Shown: positions 1 to 6,700, counted from the stretch's first letter. The stretch is 22,479 bases of DNA from Pseudomonadota bacterium (GCA_023393655.1 JAEWKP010000433.1:1-22479), one strand, 5' to 3'. The notes: generated by a model not told the origin, from the letters alone. Translations and numbers: made by a program.

Positions 1-1
1 G

Positions 2-25
2 CCCAGCGCCGTGAAGCTGGCCTGA
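2..25 (+). CDS. Possible 3' end of an upstream gene (partial)
   Basis: Seven codons reading PSAVKLA run into a TGA at 23-25, eleven bases before the tlyA start. That spacing would fit the last codons of an upstream gene in the same operon. In many Rhizobiales tlyA follows dxs, but eight codons cannot identify a protein. Another frame also closes at 12-14, so even the frame is uncertain. Confidence 0.3.
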   Translation, partial: PSAVKLA

Positions 26-36
26 CGAACCCTGCC

Positions 37-759
37 ATGAAGAGCCGTGCCGACCAGTTGCTCGTCGAGCGCGGCTTCTTCGAAAGTCGGGCTCGCGCGC
101 AGGCTGCGATTGCGGCGGGGCTCGTAACGGCCAATGGCGCAGCCGTGCGCAAGGCCTCCGAGATGGTCGCGGACGATGCGGAACTGACCGCGCAGGCGCC
201 GCATCCTTACGTCTCGCGCGGCGGGCTGAAACTGGCCGGTGCGCTCGATGCCTTCGGCTTCGATCCGCGGGGGCTGACCTGCCTCGATGTCGGCTCCTCG
301 ACCGGCGGCTTCACCGACCTCTTGCTCCAACGCGGCGCGCGCCATGTCGTCGCCGTCGATGTCGGGCGCGATCAGTTGCATGCCTCGCTGCGCACCGATC
401 CGCGCGTCACCAGCTTCGAGGGGCAGGATATCCGCACTCTGGACGTCGCGGCGCTGCCGGAGCGACCGAACCTCGCCGCGATCGATGTCAGCTTCATCTC
501 GCTCAAGCTGGTTCTGCCAGCGGTCGCTGCCCTGCTGACGCCCGAGGCCCGTATCGCCGCTTTGATCAAGCCGCAGTTCGAAGCCGGGCGTGCCGCACTC
601 AAGAAGGGTATCGTCCGTGACGAGGCGATCCAACTTCAGGTCTGCGACGAGATCGTCGCGGTGCTGCGAGACCTGGGCTTTGCGGTCGAAGCACCGATCC
701 CCTCCCCGATCGAAGGCGGCGACGGCAATCGGGAGTTTCTCGTCGGGGCGCGGCGCTAG
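37..759 (+). CDS. tlyA: TlyA family rRNA (cytidine-2'-O)-methyltransferase
   Basis: The 240-residue protein has the two-domain TlyA layout: an N-terminal S4 RNA-binding domain (about 3-60) and an FtsJ/RrmJ-like Rossmann methyltransferase domain (about 60-237). The SAM-binding loop DVGSSTGGFTD is at 84-94. A likely K-D-K-E catalytic set is K65 (GGLKL), D150 (IDVSF), K178 (LIKPQFE) and E233 (GNREF). TlyA 2'-O-methylates ribosomal cytidines, C1920 in 23S rRNA and, in the longer type II enzymes, C1409 in 16S rRNA. This protein stops right after the GNREF strand and has a short N-terminus, so it looks like the short type I form. The ATG at 37 begins the usual start of the S4 domain, although the frame stays open to the window edge. 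The TAG stop lies inside the left arm of a palindrome. Confidence 0.93.
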   Translation: MKSRADQLLVERGFFESRARAQAAIAAGLVTANGAAVRKASEMVADDAELTAQAPHPYVSRGGLKLAGALDAFGFDPRGLTCLDVGSSTGGFTDLLLQRGARHVVAVDVGRDQLHASLRTDPRVTSFEGQDIRTLDVAALPERPNLAAIDVSFISLKLVLPAVAALLTPEARIAALIKPQFEAGRAALKKGIVRDEAIQLQVCDEIVAVLRDLGFAVEAPIPSPIEGGDGNREFLVGARR

Positions 760-800
760 CATCGGACCGAAAGTGGCATGCACTTTTCGGTCCGATGCTA
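757..800. repeat. Long palindrome between convergent genes
   Basis: A near-perfect inverted repeat: arms 757-772 and 785-800 pair over 16 bases (TAGCATCGGACCGAAA against its complement), and a further three pairs (773-775 with 781-783) continue past one bulged base at 784. The left arm contains the tlyA stop codon. The core CGGACCGAAA...TTTCGGTCCG resembles a palindrome that I recall as widely repeated between genes in Rhizobiales genomes; this is memory, not a search. No T-tract follows on either strand, so it is not a classical intrinsic terminator, but it could serve as a bidirectional 3' end for tlyA and the convergent gene at 815-1315. Confidence 0.85.
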
Positions 801-814
801 AAATAAGCTCCTGA

Positions 815-1315
815 TCAACGCGCGAGCAGGGCGTCGATCTCGGCCTGCAGGGCAGCGTCCTCGAACACGCCGATATCGATCGTGCCGTTCGCATTGATGA
901 ACTGGGTCGCGCGGGCGATCTGCCGGCGCAGGGCCTCGCCAGCGACCTCGACGATCATCGGCAGTTCCGGCGCGGGCGGCGTTTCCGCGAGAAGCGCCGT
1001 CACCGTGCGCACCAGGCGCGTCATTGCATGGCAGGCCTCATCGAAGGCTCTGGCTCGGTTCGGGTTCAAATCGTCATAGGCGGCGAGCGCAGACGCGGCA
1101 CAGCGCAGGGCCGAGGCGGCGAAATGCTCGCGATAGCCGACGGCCTGCCAAGCCTGGAGATCGTCGAGGATCGTCTCATCCATCGCGACCATCTCGATCA
1201 GCATCAGGGCTTCGCTGTAGCGGTTGAGGAAATCGGTCGACAGGCGTGGAGAAAGACCGGCGTCGCGCCGTTCGGCGGCCGTTCCAGCCAGCATCTCCGT
1301 CGCGATGACGCTCAT
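815..1315 (-). CDS. Conserved-looking hypothetical protein, alpha-helical
   Basis: This 166-residue protein belongs to no family I can name. It is predicted to be soluble and almost entirely helical, with no signal peptide, membrane segment or obvious metal site. Visible landmarks are LSTDFLNRYSEALMLIEM around 25-42, WQAVGYREHF around 55-64 and an acidic C-terminal helix. A real gene is supported by an ATG start, a fit to the gap between tlyA and the SRAP gene without overlapping either, and protein-like composition (scattered Leu, Ala, Glu and Asp) rather than the Arg/Ser/Pro-rich look of GC-rich shadow frames. It converges on tlyA, with the 757-800 palindrome between the stops, and diverges from the SRAP gene across an 87-base gap. 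Function unknown. Confidence 0.7.
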   Translation of the reverse strand: MSVIATEMLAGTAAERRDAGLSPRLSTDFLNRYSEALMLIEMVAMDETILDDLQAWQAVGYREHFAASALRCAASALAAYDDLNPNRARAFDEACHAMTRLVRTVTALLAETPPAPELPMIVEVAGEALRRQIARATQFINANGTIDIGVFEDAALQAEIDALLAR

Positions 1316-1365
1316 CCGCTACCCCAAACCGGCGCGACTATGTTGGTGCAACCGCAAATAAAGTG

Positions 1366-1394
1366 TTGATTCCGAGCGCTCGTCTCGACGTAAA
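1366..1394 (+). promoter_or_regulatory. Possible promoter of the SRAP gene
   Basis: TTGATT (1366-1371) and CGTAAA (1389-1394) are separated by 17 bases, a sigma-70-like spacing. The spacer holds the 10-base palindrome CGAGCGCTCG (1373-1382). Initiation would fall within a few bases of the ATG at 1403, and no good Shine-Dalgarno precedes that ATG, so the message could be nearly leaderless. I looked for an alphaproteobacterial LexA box (GTTC-N7-GTTC) here and did not find one. Confidence 0.25.
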
Positions 1395-1402
1395 CAGCGG
1401 GC

Positions 1403-2170
1403 ATGTGCGGACGCTATGCGATCACCCTGCCCCCCGAGGCGATGCGCGAGACCTTCGGCTATCGCGAGCAGCCGAACTTCCCGCCGCGCTACAATATCGC
1501 GCCGACGCAGCCGGTGCCGATCGTCAGGCTGCATGACGGGGCGCGGCAATTCCTGCTGATGCGCTGGGGTTTCATTCCCGGCTGGGTCAAAGACCTCAAG
1601 GATTTCCCGCTCGTCATCAATATCCGGTTGGAGAGCGCGGCCGAGAAACCCTCCTTTCGCAACGCCCTGACACGGCGGCGCTGCCTGCTGCCGGCCGATG
1701 CCTTCTACGAGTGGCGGCGCAGCGGCACGGGTAAACAGGCCCGCAGCGAAGCCTTCCTGTTCCGCAAGCCGGATCGCGGCCTCTTCGCCTTCGCGGCGCT
1801 GTGGGAGACCTGGCATTCGCCTGATGGTTCCGAGATCGACACCGTCGCGATGATGACGGGGCCAGCCAATGGCACGATGGCACCGATCCATCATCGCAGC
1901 CCGATCATCCTCGATCCGCGCGACCATGATGCCTGGCTCGACCCGCAGGCCACGCCGGAGCAGATCGGGCGCCTGCTGAAGCCGCCGCCCGACGACCTGC
2001 TGGAGGCCGTCGCCATCGGCAACGCCGTCAACAAGGTCGCGAATGACACCGCCGAGATCCAGTTGCCGCTGGCTGAACTGCCGCAAGAGGAGGCGCCTGA
2101 GGAACCGAAGCGCCATGCGCGCAAAGCGACTCGGCCTCCCGCAGATGACGGGCAAGGCAGCCTGTTCTAG
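1403..2170 (+). CDS. SRAP domain protein (YedK/HMCES family abasic-site DNA-protein crosslinker)
   Basis: The 255-residue protein starts MCGRYAIT, the hallmark of the SRAP family: after Met removal the exposed Cys2 forms a thiazolidine crosslink with abasic sites in single-stranded DNA. Other family residues are visible: N73 and R75 in INIRLE, E103 in FYEW and H163 in PIHHRSP. The fold occupies about 2-220. E. coli YedK has about 222 residues, so this protein has an extra C-terminal tail (about 221-255), rich in Pro, Glu and basic residues and ending QGSLF. That ending resembles the bacterial sliding-clamp-binding consensus QLSLF (inference). The start is fixed by the need for Cys at position 2. 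The gene lies 53 bases upstream of the GGT-like gene on the same strand, but the two functions look unrelated. Confidence 0.95.
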   Translation: MCGRYAITLPPEAMRETFGYREQPNFPPRYNIAPTQPVPIVRLHDGARQFLLMRWGFIPGWVKDLKDFPLVINIRLESAAEKPSFRNALTRRRCLLPADAFYEWRRSGTGKQARSEAFLFRKPDRGLFAFAALWETWHSPDGSEIDTVAMMTGPANGTMAPIHHRSPIILDPRDHDAWLDPQATPEQIGRLLKPPPDDLLEAVAIGNAVNKVANDTAEIQLPLAELPQEEAPEEPKRHARKATRPPADDGQGSLF

Positions 2171-2223
2171 CGCCGGATTCGTGCTCTGATCGTTGCCAGA
2201 AGACGACGAGGAGGAGACAGAAG

Positions 2224-3819
2224 ATGCATGGCCGCCGCCCCACGATGACCTCTCGCCACGGCATGGTTGCTGCGGCCCATCCTTTGGCGGCACAGGCCGG
2301 CGCAAAGCTGCTGGCGCAGGGCGGCAACGCCTTCGACGCCGCCGCCGCCACTGCCGCCGCGCTCAACGTGGTCGAGCCCTTCATGTCCGGCCTCGCCGGC
2401 ATGGGCCTCTCGACGATGTGGGTCGCGGCCGAGAAGCGGGTGCGCGTGCTCGATTTCGTACCGCCGATCCCGGCGAGCTTCCCGGCCGACCGCTTCAGCA
2501 AGCGCACCGACCTGGAGCGTGGCGCGCTCGCCATCGCCTCCCCCGGCAATCTCGCCGGCTGGTGCGAACTGGTGAAGACCTATGGCCGCAAGTCGCTGGC
2601 CGAGGTTTTCGCGCCGGCGATCGCGCTGGCGCGGGACGGCTTCGCCCTGGCCGAGTTCGGCGCGGCGGAGTTCGAGGAGAACGACCCGCTGCTGGAGAAG
2701 ATCCCGGCGCTCTATCCGGCCTGGTCGAAGAACTACCAGCCCAATGGCGCGATGCATCTCGGCTCGGTTCTCGTGCAATCCGATCTCGCAAAGACACTGA
2801 GCGAGATCGCCGAGAAGGGACCCGACCATTTCTATCGCGGTGCGCTCGGCGAGAAGGTCATCGCGCATCTGCAGGGGCTCGGCGGCTCGCTGACCATGGC
2901 CGATCTCGCCGCGGTGAAGATGGTCTGGCGCGAGCCGATGGCGGTGAGCTTCAAGGGACTGTCGGTGCATGTGCCACCACCGCCCTGCGAGGGCTTCCAG
3001 TTCCTCCTGACGCTCAAGCTGCTCGACGGGGTCGATCTCGCGTCGAAGCCGCGGGACGGGGCGGATCATCTCGATCTCGTCTATCGTGCGATCCGCCTCG
3101 CGGCCGGCGAGCGCATCGCCCACAACAACCCCTCGCCGGAGAAGCTGGCCGAGATCATGTCGGAGGCCTCGGTCGCACGTTTGCGCCAGCGCCTCACCGA
3201 CGGCAAGCCGGTGACCGGTCCGACCGAACAATGGGTTCCGCAGGACAAGGAAGACCCGGCGCACACGACCTCGCTCTCGGTCGCCGACAGCGAGGGCAAC
3301 CTGATCTGCATCACGCAGAGCCTCGGCAGCCCCTTCGGCAGCGGCGTGGTCGTGCCCGGCACGGGGCTCTGCTTCAACAACTTCCTGTACTGGGCCGATG
3401 TCCAGCCCGGCAGCCCGAACCGCTCCAAGCCCGGCGACGAATTGCCGATGTGCATGTCGCCCTCGCTCTCGACCCGCGACGGCAAGCCGGTGCTCGCGCT
3501 CGGCACGCCCGGCAGCTACGGCATCATGCAGACGCAGGCTCAGGCCATGGTCCAGCACCTCGTCTACGGCCTGCCGCTTCAGGAAGCGATCGAGGCGCCC
3601 CGCGCCCGGCTCTGGGCCGGCCGCCTCGTCGAAATCGAGAACCGGATCGCGCCGGAGACGATCGCCGAACTGGTTAAGCGCGGGCACGAGGCGCGCGCCT
3701 TCGATGTCGGCTGGACGATGCGCTGCGGTGGCATGCAGGCGGTCGCGGTCGATCCCGCGACCGGCGTGTTCACCGGCGCCGCTGATCCGCGCCGCGACGG
3801 CTACGTCGCAACGCCATAG
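2224..3819 (+). CDS. Gamma-glutamyltransferase-family Ntn hydrolase of altered specificity
   Basis: The 531-residue protein has the GGT fold. The large-subunit start is GMVAAAHPLAAQAG (13-26) followed by GGNAFDAA (33-40). The autocleavage and catalytic Thr is T348 in AHTTSLSV, which would become the N-terminus of the small subunit, and GTPGS at 427-431 is the glycine-rich loop. No signal peptide is visible, so it is probably cytoplasmic. Counting from the catalytic Thr, most residues that hold the gamma-glutamyl group in E. coli GGT are replaced: R114 by V79, N411 by G368, Q430 by F387, D433 by W390, S462/S463 by M409/C410. It may be an amidase or acylase for another substrate. A strong GAGGAGGAG Shine-Dalgarno at 2208-2216 supports the ATG at 2224. 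Its stop is one base from the stop of the convergent ABC permease. Confidence 0.9.
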   Translation: MHGRRPTMTSRHGMVAAAHPLAAQAGAKLLAQGGNAFDAAAATAAALNVVEPFMSGLAGMGLSTMWVAAEKRVRVLDFVPPIPASFPADRFSKRTDLERGALAIASPGNLAGWCELVKTYGRKSLAEVFAPAIALARDGFALAEFGAAEFEENDPLLEKIPALYPAWSKNYQPNGAMHLGSVLVQSDLAKTLSEIAEKGPDHFYRGALGEKVIAHLQGLGGSLTMADLAAVKMVWREPMAVSFKGLSVHVPPPPCEGFQFLLTLKLLDGVDLASKPRDGADHLDLVYRAIRLAAGERIAHNNPSPEKLAEIMSEASVARLRQRLTDGKPVTGPTEQWVPQDKEDPAHTTSLSVADSEGNLICITQSLGSPFGSGVVVPGTGLCFNNFLYWADVQPGSPNRSKPGDELPMCMSPSLSTRDGKPVLALGTPGSYGIMQTQAQAMVQHLVYGLPLQEAIEAPRARLWAGRLVEIENRIAPETIAELVKRGHEARAFDVGWTMRCGGMQAVAVDPATGVFTGAADPRRDGYVATP

Positions 3820-3820
3820 C

Positions 3821-4597
3821 TCAGGCGACAATCTCGCCGCGGAAGGCCCAACGGGTCATCCGCCGCTCGACCATGGCGCAGAGCGCGTAAAGCGCGATTC
3901 CCATGATGGCGATGGAGAACAGGCCGGCGAAGGTCGTCGGCGCGTCGTTGCGCGCGCCGGCCGAGAGCATCAGGAAGCCGATGCCACGATTGCCGCCGAC
4001 CGTCTCCGACAACACGGAGCCAATAAAGGCGAGCGTCACCGCGACTTTCAGGCTGGCGAAGAGATAGGGCATCGCGCGGGGCACGCCGACCTTGGTCAGG
4101 ATTTCCCATTGGCTGGCGCCGAGCGAGCGCATCACATCGCGCATCTCGGGCTCGATGGTGGCGAGGCCGGTGGCGACATTCACAACGATCGGGAAGAAGG
4201 AGATGACGAAGGCGGTGATCACCGCCGGTAGGGCACCGACGCCAACCCAGATCATCAGGATCGGCACGATCGCGACCTTCGGAATCGCATTGAAGGCAAT
4301 CAGCAACGGATATAGGCCCGAATAGACGAAGGGCGAGGCACCGATGGCGAGGCCGAGCAGCAAGCCGAAGCCGATCGCCAGCGCGAAGCCGATCAGCGTG
4401 GTCCAGAGCGTCTCCAGGCAGAAACGCAGCAGGATGTCCCAGCGCTGGATCATCGTCTCAATGATCCGCGTCGGGCGCGGGGCCAGGATTTCCGGCACGT
4501 CGAAGACGATGCAGGCGATCTCCCAGAGCAGCAGCAGCCCGCCCATGGCGAGCCAGGGCATGGCAAGGAGCAGGATGCGTTTCTGAGGCTCCGTCAT
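3821..4597 (-). CDS. ABC transporter permease (SsuC/TauC/ThiX-like)
   Basis: The 258-residue inner-membrane protein has about six hydrophobic helices and the binding-protein-dependent transport permease domain. The EAA coupling loop is at about 150-178 (EMRDVMRSLGASQWEIL and onward, invariant Gly at 160) and contacts the ATPase. This permease type serves importers for sulfonates, nitrate, thiamine-pyrimidine and similar compounds. I place the start at the ATG at 4597 because AGGA sits eight bases upstream and the length then fits the family. An in-frame ATG at 4630 would add 11 polar residues and overlap the ATPase stop. It is the third gene of the minus-strand operon binding protein, ATPase, permease, and it ends one base from the GGT-like stop. 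Confidence 0.92.
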   Translation of the reverse strand: MTEPQKRILLLAMPWLAMGGLLLLWEIACIVFDVPEILAPRPTRIIETMIQRWDILLRFCLETLWTTLIGFALAIGFGLLLGLAIGASPFVYSGLYPLLIAFNAIPKVAIVPILMIWVGVGALPAVITAFVISFFPIVVNVATGLATIEPEMRDVMRSLGASQWEILTKVGVPRAMPYLFASLKVAVTLAFIGSVLSETVGGNRGIGFLMLSAGARNDAPTTFAGLFSIAIMGIALYALCAMVERRMTRWAFRGEIVA

Positions 4598-4622
4598 GAT
4601 CTTTGTCCTGCCGGGGGCCGCA

Positions 4623-5423
4623 TCACGCATGCTCCATATGGATGCGCTCGCGCAGTTCGTGGACGATATCGACGAACTCGACCGTGAACGTCGTTTCCAG
4701 CGTCCGCGGGCGCGGCAATTCGATCTTGCGGATCTTGACGATCTTTCCGGGCCGCCGGCTCATCACGTAGACGGTGTCGGCGAGATAGACCGCCTCGCGC
4801 AGATCATGCGTGACCAGAACGGCCGTGAAGCGCCGCTCCATCCAGAGCTTCTGCATCACGCCCCAGAGTTCTTCGCGCGTGAAGGCGTCGAGCGCGCCGA
4901 AGGGCTCGTCGAGCATCAGGATATCGGGCTCGTGGACGAGCGCGCGGCACAGGCTCGAGCGCTGCTGCATGCCGCCCGAAAGCTGCCAGGGGTATTTGTC
5001 GCCGAAGCCCCCGAGCCCGACCGAAGCCAGCAGCGCCTCGCCGCGCGCGACGTATTCGGCCTTGTTGGCGCGGAAGCGGCGCTTGTGCGGCTCGACCACT
5101 TCCAGCGGCAGCAGGATGTTGTCGAGCGTCGTGCGCCAGGGCATCAGCGTCGGCGCCTGGAAGGCCATGCCGACGCCGCGGATCGGCCCCTTCACCGCCT
5201 GCCCGTGCACGCGGACCTCGCCGCCGGTCGGCGGTAGCAGCCCGGTAACGAGCTTCATCAGAGTCGACTTGCCGCAGCCGGACGGGCCGACCACGGCGAT
5301 GAACTCGCCCTTGGCGATGGAGAGCGTCGCATCCTCCAGCGCCTGCATGCGGTTGGGTCCGCTGCCATAGGCGAGGCTGACCTGCCGCAGTTCGACGAGG
5401 GAACTTTCGTGTGTTTCAGCCAT
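4623..5423 (-). CDS. ABC transporter ATP-binding protein (SsuB/TauB-like)
   Basis: The 266-residue ATPase has the full nucleotide-binding domain: Walker A GPSGCGKST from 46, Q-loop Q89 in MAFQAPTLMPW, signature LSGGMQQR from 148, Walker B ILMLDEPFGALD from 168 and H-loop H206 in VTHD. It is the energy-coupling subunit of the importer formed with the permease and binding protein on either side. The ATG at 5423 starts MAETHESS, shortly before the first strand. Longer in-frame extensions run back through intergenic palindromes into the binding-protein gene and have Arg/Ser/Pro-rich non-protein composition, so I reject them. The Shine-Dalgarno is weak, which suggests coupling to upstream translation or modulation by the 5434-5461 hairpins. 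Confidence 0.95.
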   Translation of the reverse strand: MAETHESSLVELRQVSLAYGSGPNRMQALEDATLSIAKGEFIAVVGPSGCGKSTLMKLVTGLLPPTGGEVRVHGQAVKGPIRGVGMAFQAPTLMPWRTTLDNILLPLEVVEPHKRRFRANKAEYVARGEALLASVGLGGFGDKYPWQLSGGMQQRSSLCRALVHEPDILMLDEPFGALDAFTREELWGVMQKLWMERRFTAVLVTHDLREAVYLADTVYVMSRRPGKIVKIRKIELPRPRTLETTFTVEFVDIVHELRERIHMEHA

Positions 5424-5433
5424 CCGGGCGTCG

Positions 5434-5461
5434 TCTCGGGCTAGCCCCGAGAAGCTCGGGG
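5434..5461. promoter_or_regulatory. Mutually exclusive hairpins ahead of the ATPase gene
   Basis: A CCCCGAGA segment (5445-5452) can pair perfectly with TCTCGGG at 5434-5440 or with CTCGGGG at 5455-5461, but not with both. A third CTCGGG copy is at 5470-5475. In the minus-strand transcript these lie between the binding-protein stop and the ATPase start, only 10 bases before the ATPase ATG. The arrangement could tune ATPase translation or message stability. It could equally be a degraded copy of an intergenic repeat. Confidence 0.5.
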
Positions 5462-5479
5462 AGGAAAGGCTCGGGCGCG

Positions 5480-5502
5480 ATGGCCGGGTCTTGCCCGGCC
5501 AT
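5480..5502. repeat. REP-like hairpin after the binding-protein gene
   Basis: ATGGCCGGG (5480-5488) and CCCGGCCAT (5494-5502) form a perfect 9-base stem with a 5-base loop. It lies 12 bases beyond the binding-protein stop on the minus strand. Palindromes of the type ATGGCCGGG-loop-CCCGGCCAT are, from memory, common between genes in Bradyrhizobium-Bosea-type genomes. After the first gene of an ABC operon such a stem often protects the upstream message, so that the binding protein is made in excess over the membrane parts. No T-tract follows. Confidence 0.7.
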
Positions 5503-5514
5503 GACAGCGGAATG

Positions 5515-6588
5515 TCAGGGGCCGAGCATCCGATCCGCCTTCGGCGGCAGGAATTTGCCGGTGAAGACCTTGTCCGGCTCGGGCGCGGACGGCAGGCCAA
5601 AGGCCTCGGCCACATCCTTGACCGAGCGGGCGAAGCGCGCCGGCTCGACATCGCCCATGCCGTTCGCCTTCACGAAGGGGGTGAGCACATTGAGCCTCAG
5701 CGACATGTCGAGGCGCTCAGCCTCCAGCTTCTCGTCGATCAGCGGATCGCGCTTCTTGGCGGCGGCGATGCCGATGGCCGGGTTGGCGGCGACTTCCCGC
5801 CAGGCCTTGGCGGTGGCGCGCAGGAAGCCGGTGACGACCTCCGGCTTCGCCGCCAGCGCCGGCGAGACGATGATGCCGTTGCCGTAAACGTCCATCTTGT
5901 AGTCGGAGTAGTTGAAGGAGACGACATCTTCCGGCTTCACGCCGCGCGCCTTCAGGTCGAGGATCGACGAGAAATAATGGCCGGAGATGAAGTCGACCGT
6001 GCCCTGCACCAGCGACTGCTCGCGCAATTGCGGGGTCAGGTTGACGTGCTGGACGGAGGCCGCATCGATGCCGTTCTTCTTGGCGAAGGCCGGGAAGAGA
6101 CGGAACGAGGCGTCGAAGACGGGCGCGCCGAGCTTCTTGCCGGCGAGATCGGCGGGCTTGGTGATGCCGCTCTTCTTCAGCGCGTGGACGCCGAAGGGCG
6201 GGAAGTCATAGGCCATGAAGACGCAGAGGATTTCCTTGCCGGCGTTCTTGGAGTTGTACTCGATCAGCGAGTTCACGTCGGCGAAGCCGATATCGTAGGC
6301 GCCGGTGGCGACGCGCTGGACCGCGCCGGCCGAGCCCTGGCCGGGGTCCATGGTGACGTCGAGCCCCTCGGCCTTGTAGTAGCCCTTGTCGAGCGCGACG
6401 AGGAAGGGCGAGGTCGGACCCTGGAAGACCCAGTCGAGCGTGAACTTGAGCGGCGTCTGGGCGGCGGCGGGCAGCGCACCGGCCATCGCAGCCGCTCCGG
6501 CGAGAGCCAGCGCGGCGAGCGCGCGGCGCGTCGGCCCCCTGCCCCTCTTGCGGGCACAATTCGACAGCATCCGCGTCACGCCGATCAT
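5515..6588 (-). CDS. ABC transporter substrate-binding protein, NMT1/THI5-like
   Basis: The 357-residue periplasmic protein begins with a basic segment (CARKRGRGPTRR) and a hydrophobic Ala/Leu run ending ALPAAAQ, a Sec-type signal peptide probably cut after AAA near residue 43. The mature part starts LKFTLDWVFQGPTSPFLVAL, the typical opening of the NMT1/THI5 (SsuA/ThiY-like) family, followed by GYYKAEGLDV and GQGSAGAVQRVATGAYDIGFAD. Related proteins bind thiamine-pyrimidine precursors, riboflavin, taurine or other organic ligands; I cannot name this ligand. The ATG at 6588 has GAGGGG nine bases upstream. A TTG at 6597 is in frame but lies directly against that Shine-Dalgarno, so I reject it. 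It is the first gene of the operon. Confidence 0.93.
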   Translation of the reverse strand: MIGVTRMLSNCARKRGRGPTRRALAALALAGAAAMAGALPAAAQTPLKFTLDWVFQGPTSPFLVALDKGYYKAEGLDVTMDPGQGSAGAVQRVATGAYDIGFADVNSLIEYNSKNAGKEILCVFMAYDFPPFGVHALKKSGITKPADLAGKKLGAPVFDASFRLFPAFAKKNGIDAASVQHVNLTPQLREQSLVQGTVDFISGHYFSSILDLKARGVKPEDVVSFNYSDYKMDVYGNGIIVSPALAAKPEVVTGFLRATAKAWREVAANPAIGIAAAKKRDPLIDEKLEAERLDMSLRLNVLTPFVKANGMGDVEPARFARSVKDVAEAFGLPSAPEPDKVFTGKFLPPKADRMLGP

Positions 6589-6598
6589 GGCAGCCAAC

Positions 6599-6621
6599 CC
6601 CTCATGTTATCGTTATGAGGG
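6599..6621 (-). promoter_or_regulatory. Inverted repeat covering the binding-protein leader and ribosome site
   Basis: CCCTCAT (6599-6605) and ATGAGGG (6615-6621) form a perfect 7-base dyad with a 9-base spacer. On the minus strand the promoter-distal arm contains the GAGGGG Shine-Dalgarno of the gene starting at 6588, and the other arm lies at the expected transcription start. It may be a protein operator over +1, or an RNA hairpin that hides the ribosome site if transcription starts upstream of it. Confidence 0.5.
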
Positions 6622-6624
6622 CGA

Positions 6625-6653
6625 AGGCTAGAGATGCCGCCAAAAGCGGTCAA
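6625..6653 (-). promoter_or_regulatory. Probable sigma-70-type promoter of the ABC operon
   Basis: Read on the minus strand, TTGACC (6653-6648) is followed after exactly 17 bases by TAGCCT (6630-6625). The -35 matches the consensus at five of six positions and the -10 at four of six. The start would fall near 6617-6619, about 30 bases before the binding-protein ATG at 6588. This supports transcription of the three-gene operon separately from the FAD dehydrogenase gene upstream. Confidence 0.5.
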
Positions 6654-6700
6654 TCGAGCGGAAAGGCCATTCCGCCAAATTATTGAGCACAGACCTCCGG

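Noticed and set aside
757..800. Palindrome considered as a mobile-element end or CRISPR-like unit
   Set aside because: It is a single copy with no flanking direct repeats, no transposase and no regular spacing; it is better described as an intergenic palindromic repeat.
2167..3831. 554-codon minus-strand frame opposite the GGT-like gene
   Set aside because: It is antisense to a gene with a complete fold and catalytic motif; the composition is shadow-like and no domain is recognisable.
5424..5651. 76-residue N-terminal extension of the ABC ATPase
   Set aside because: It reads through hairpins and the 3' end of the binding-protein gene in another frame, and is rich in Arg, Ser and Pro.
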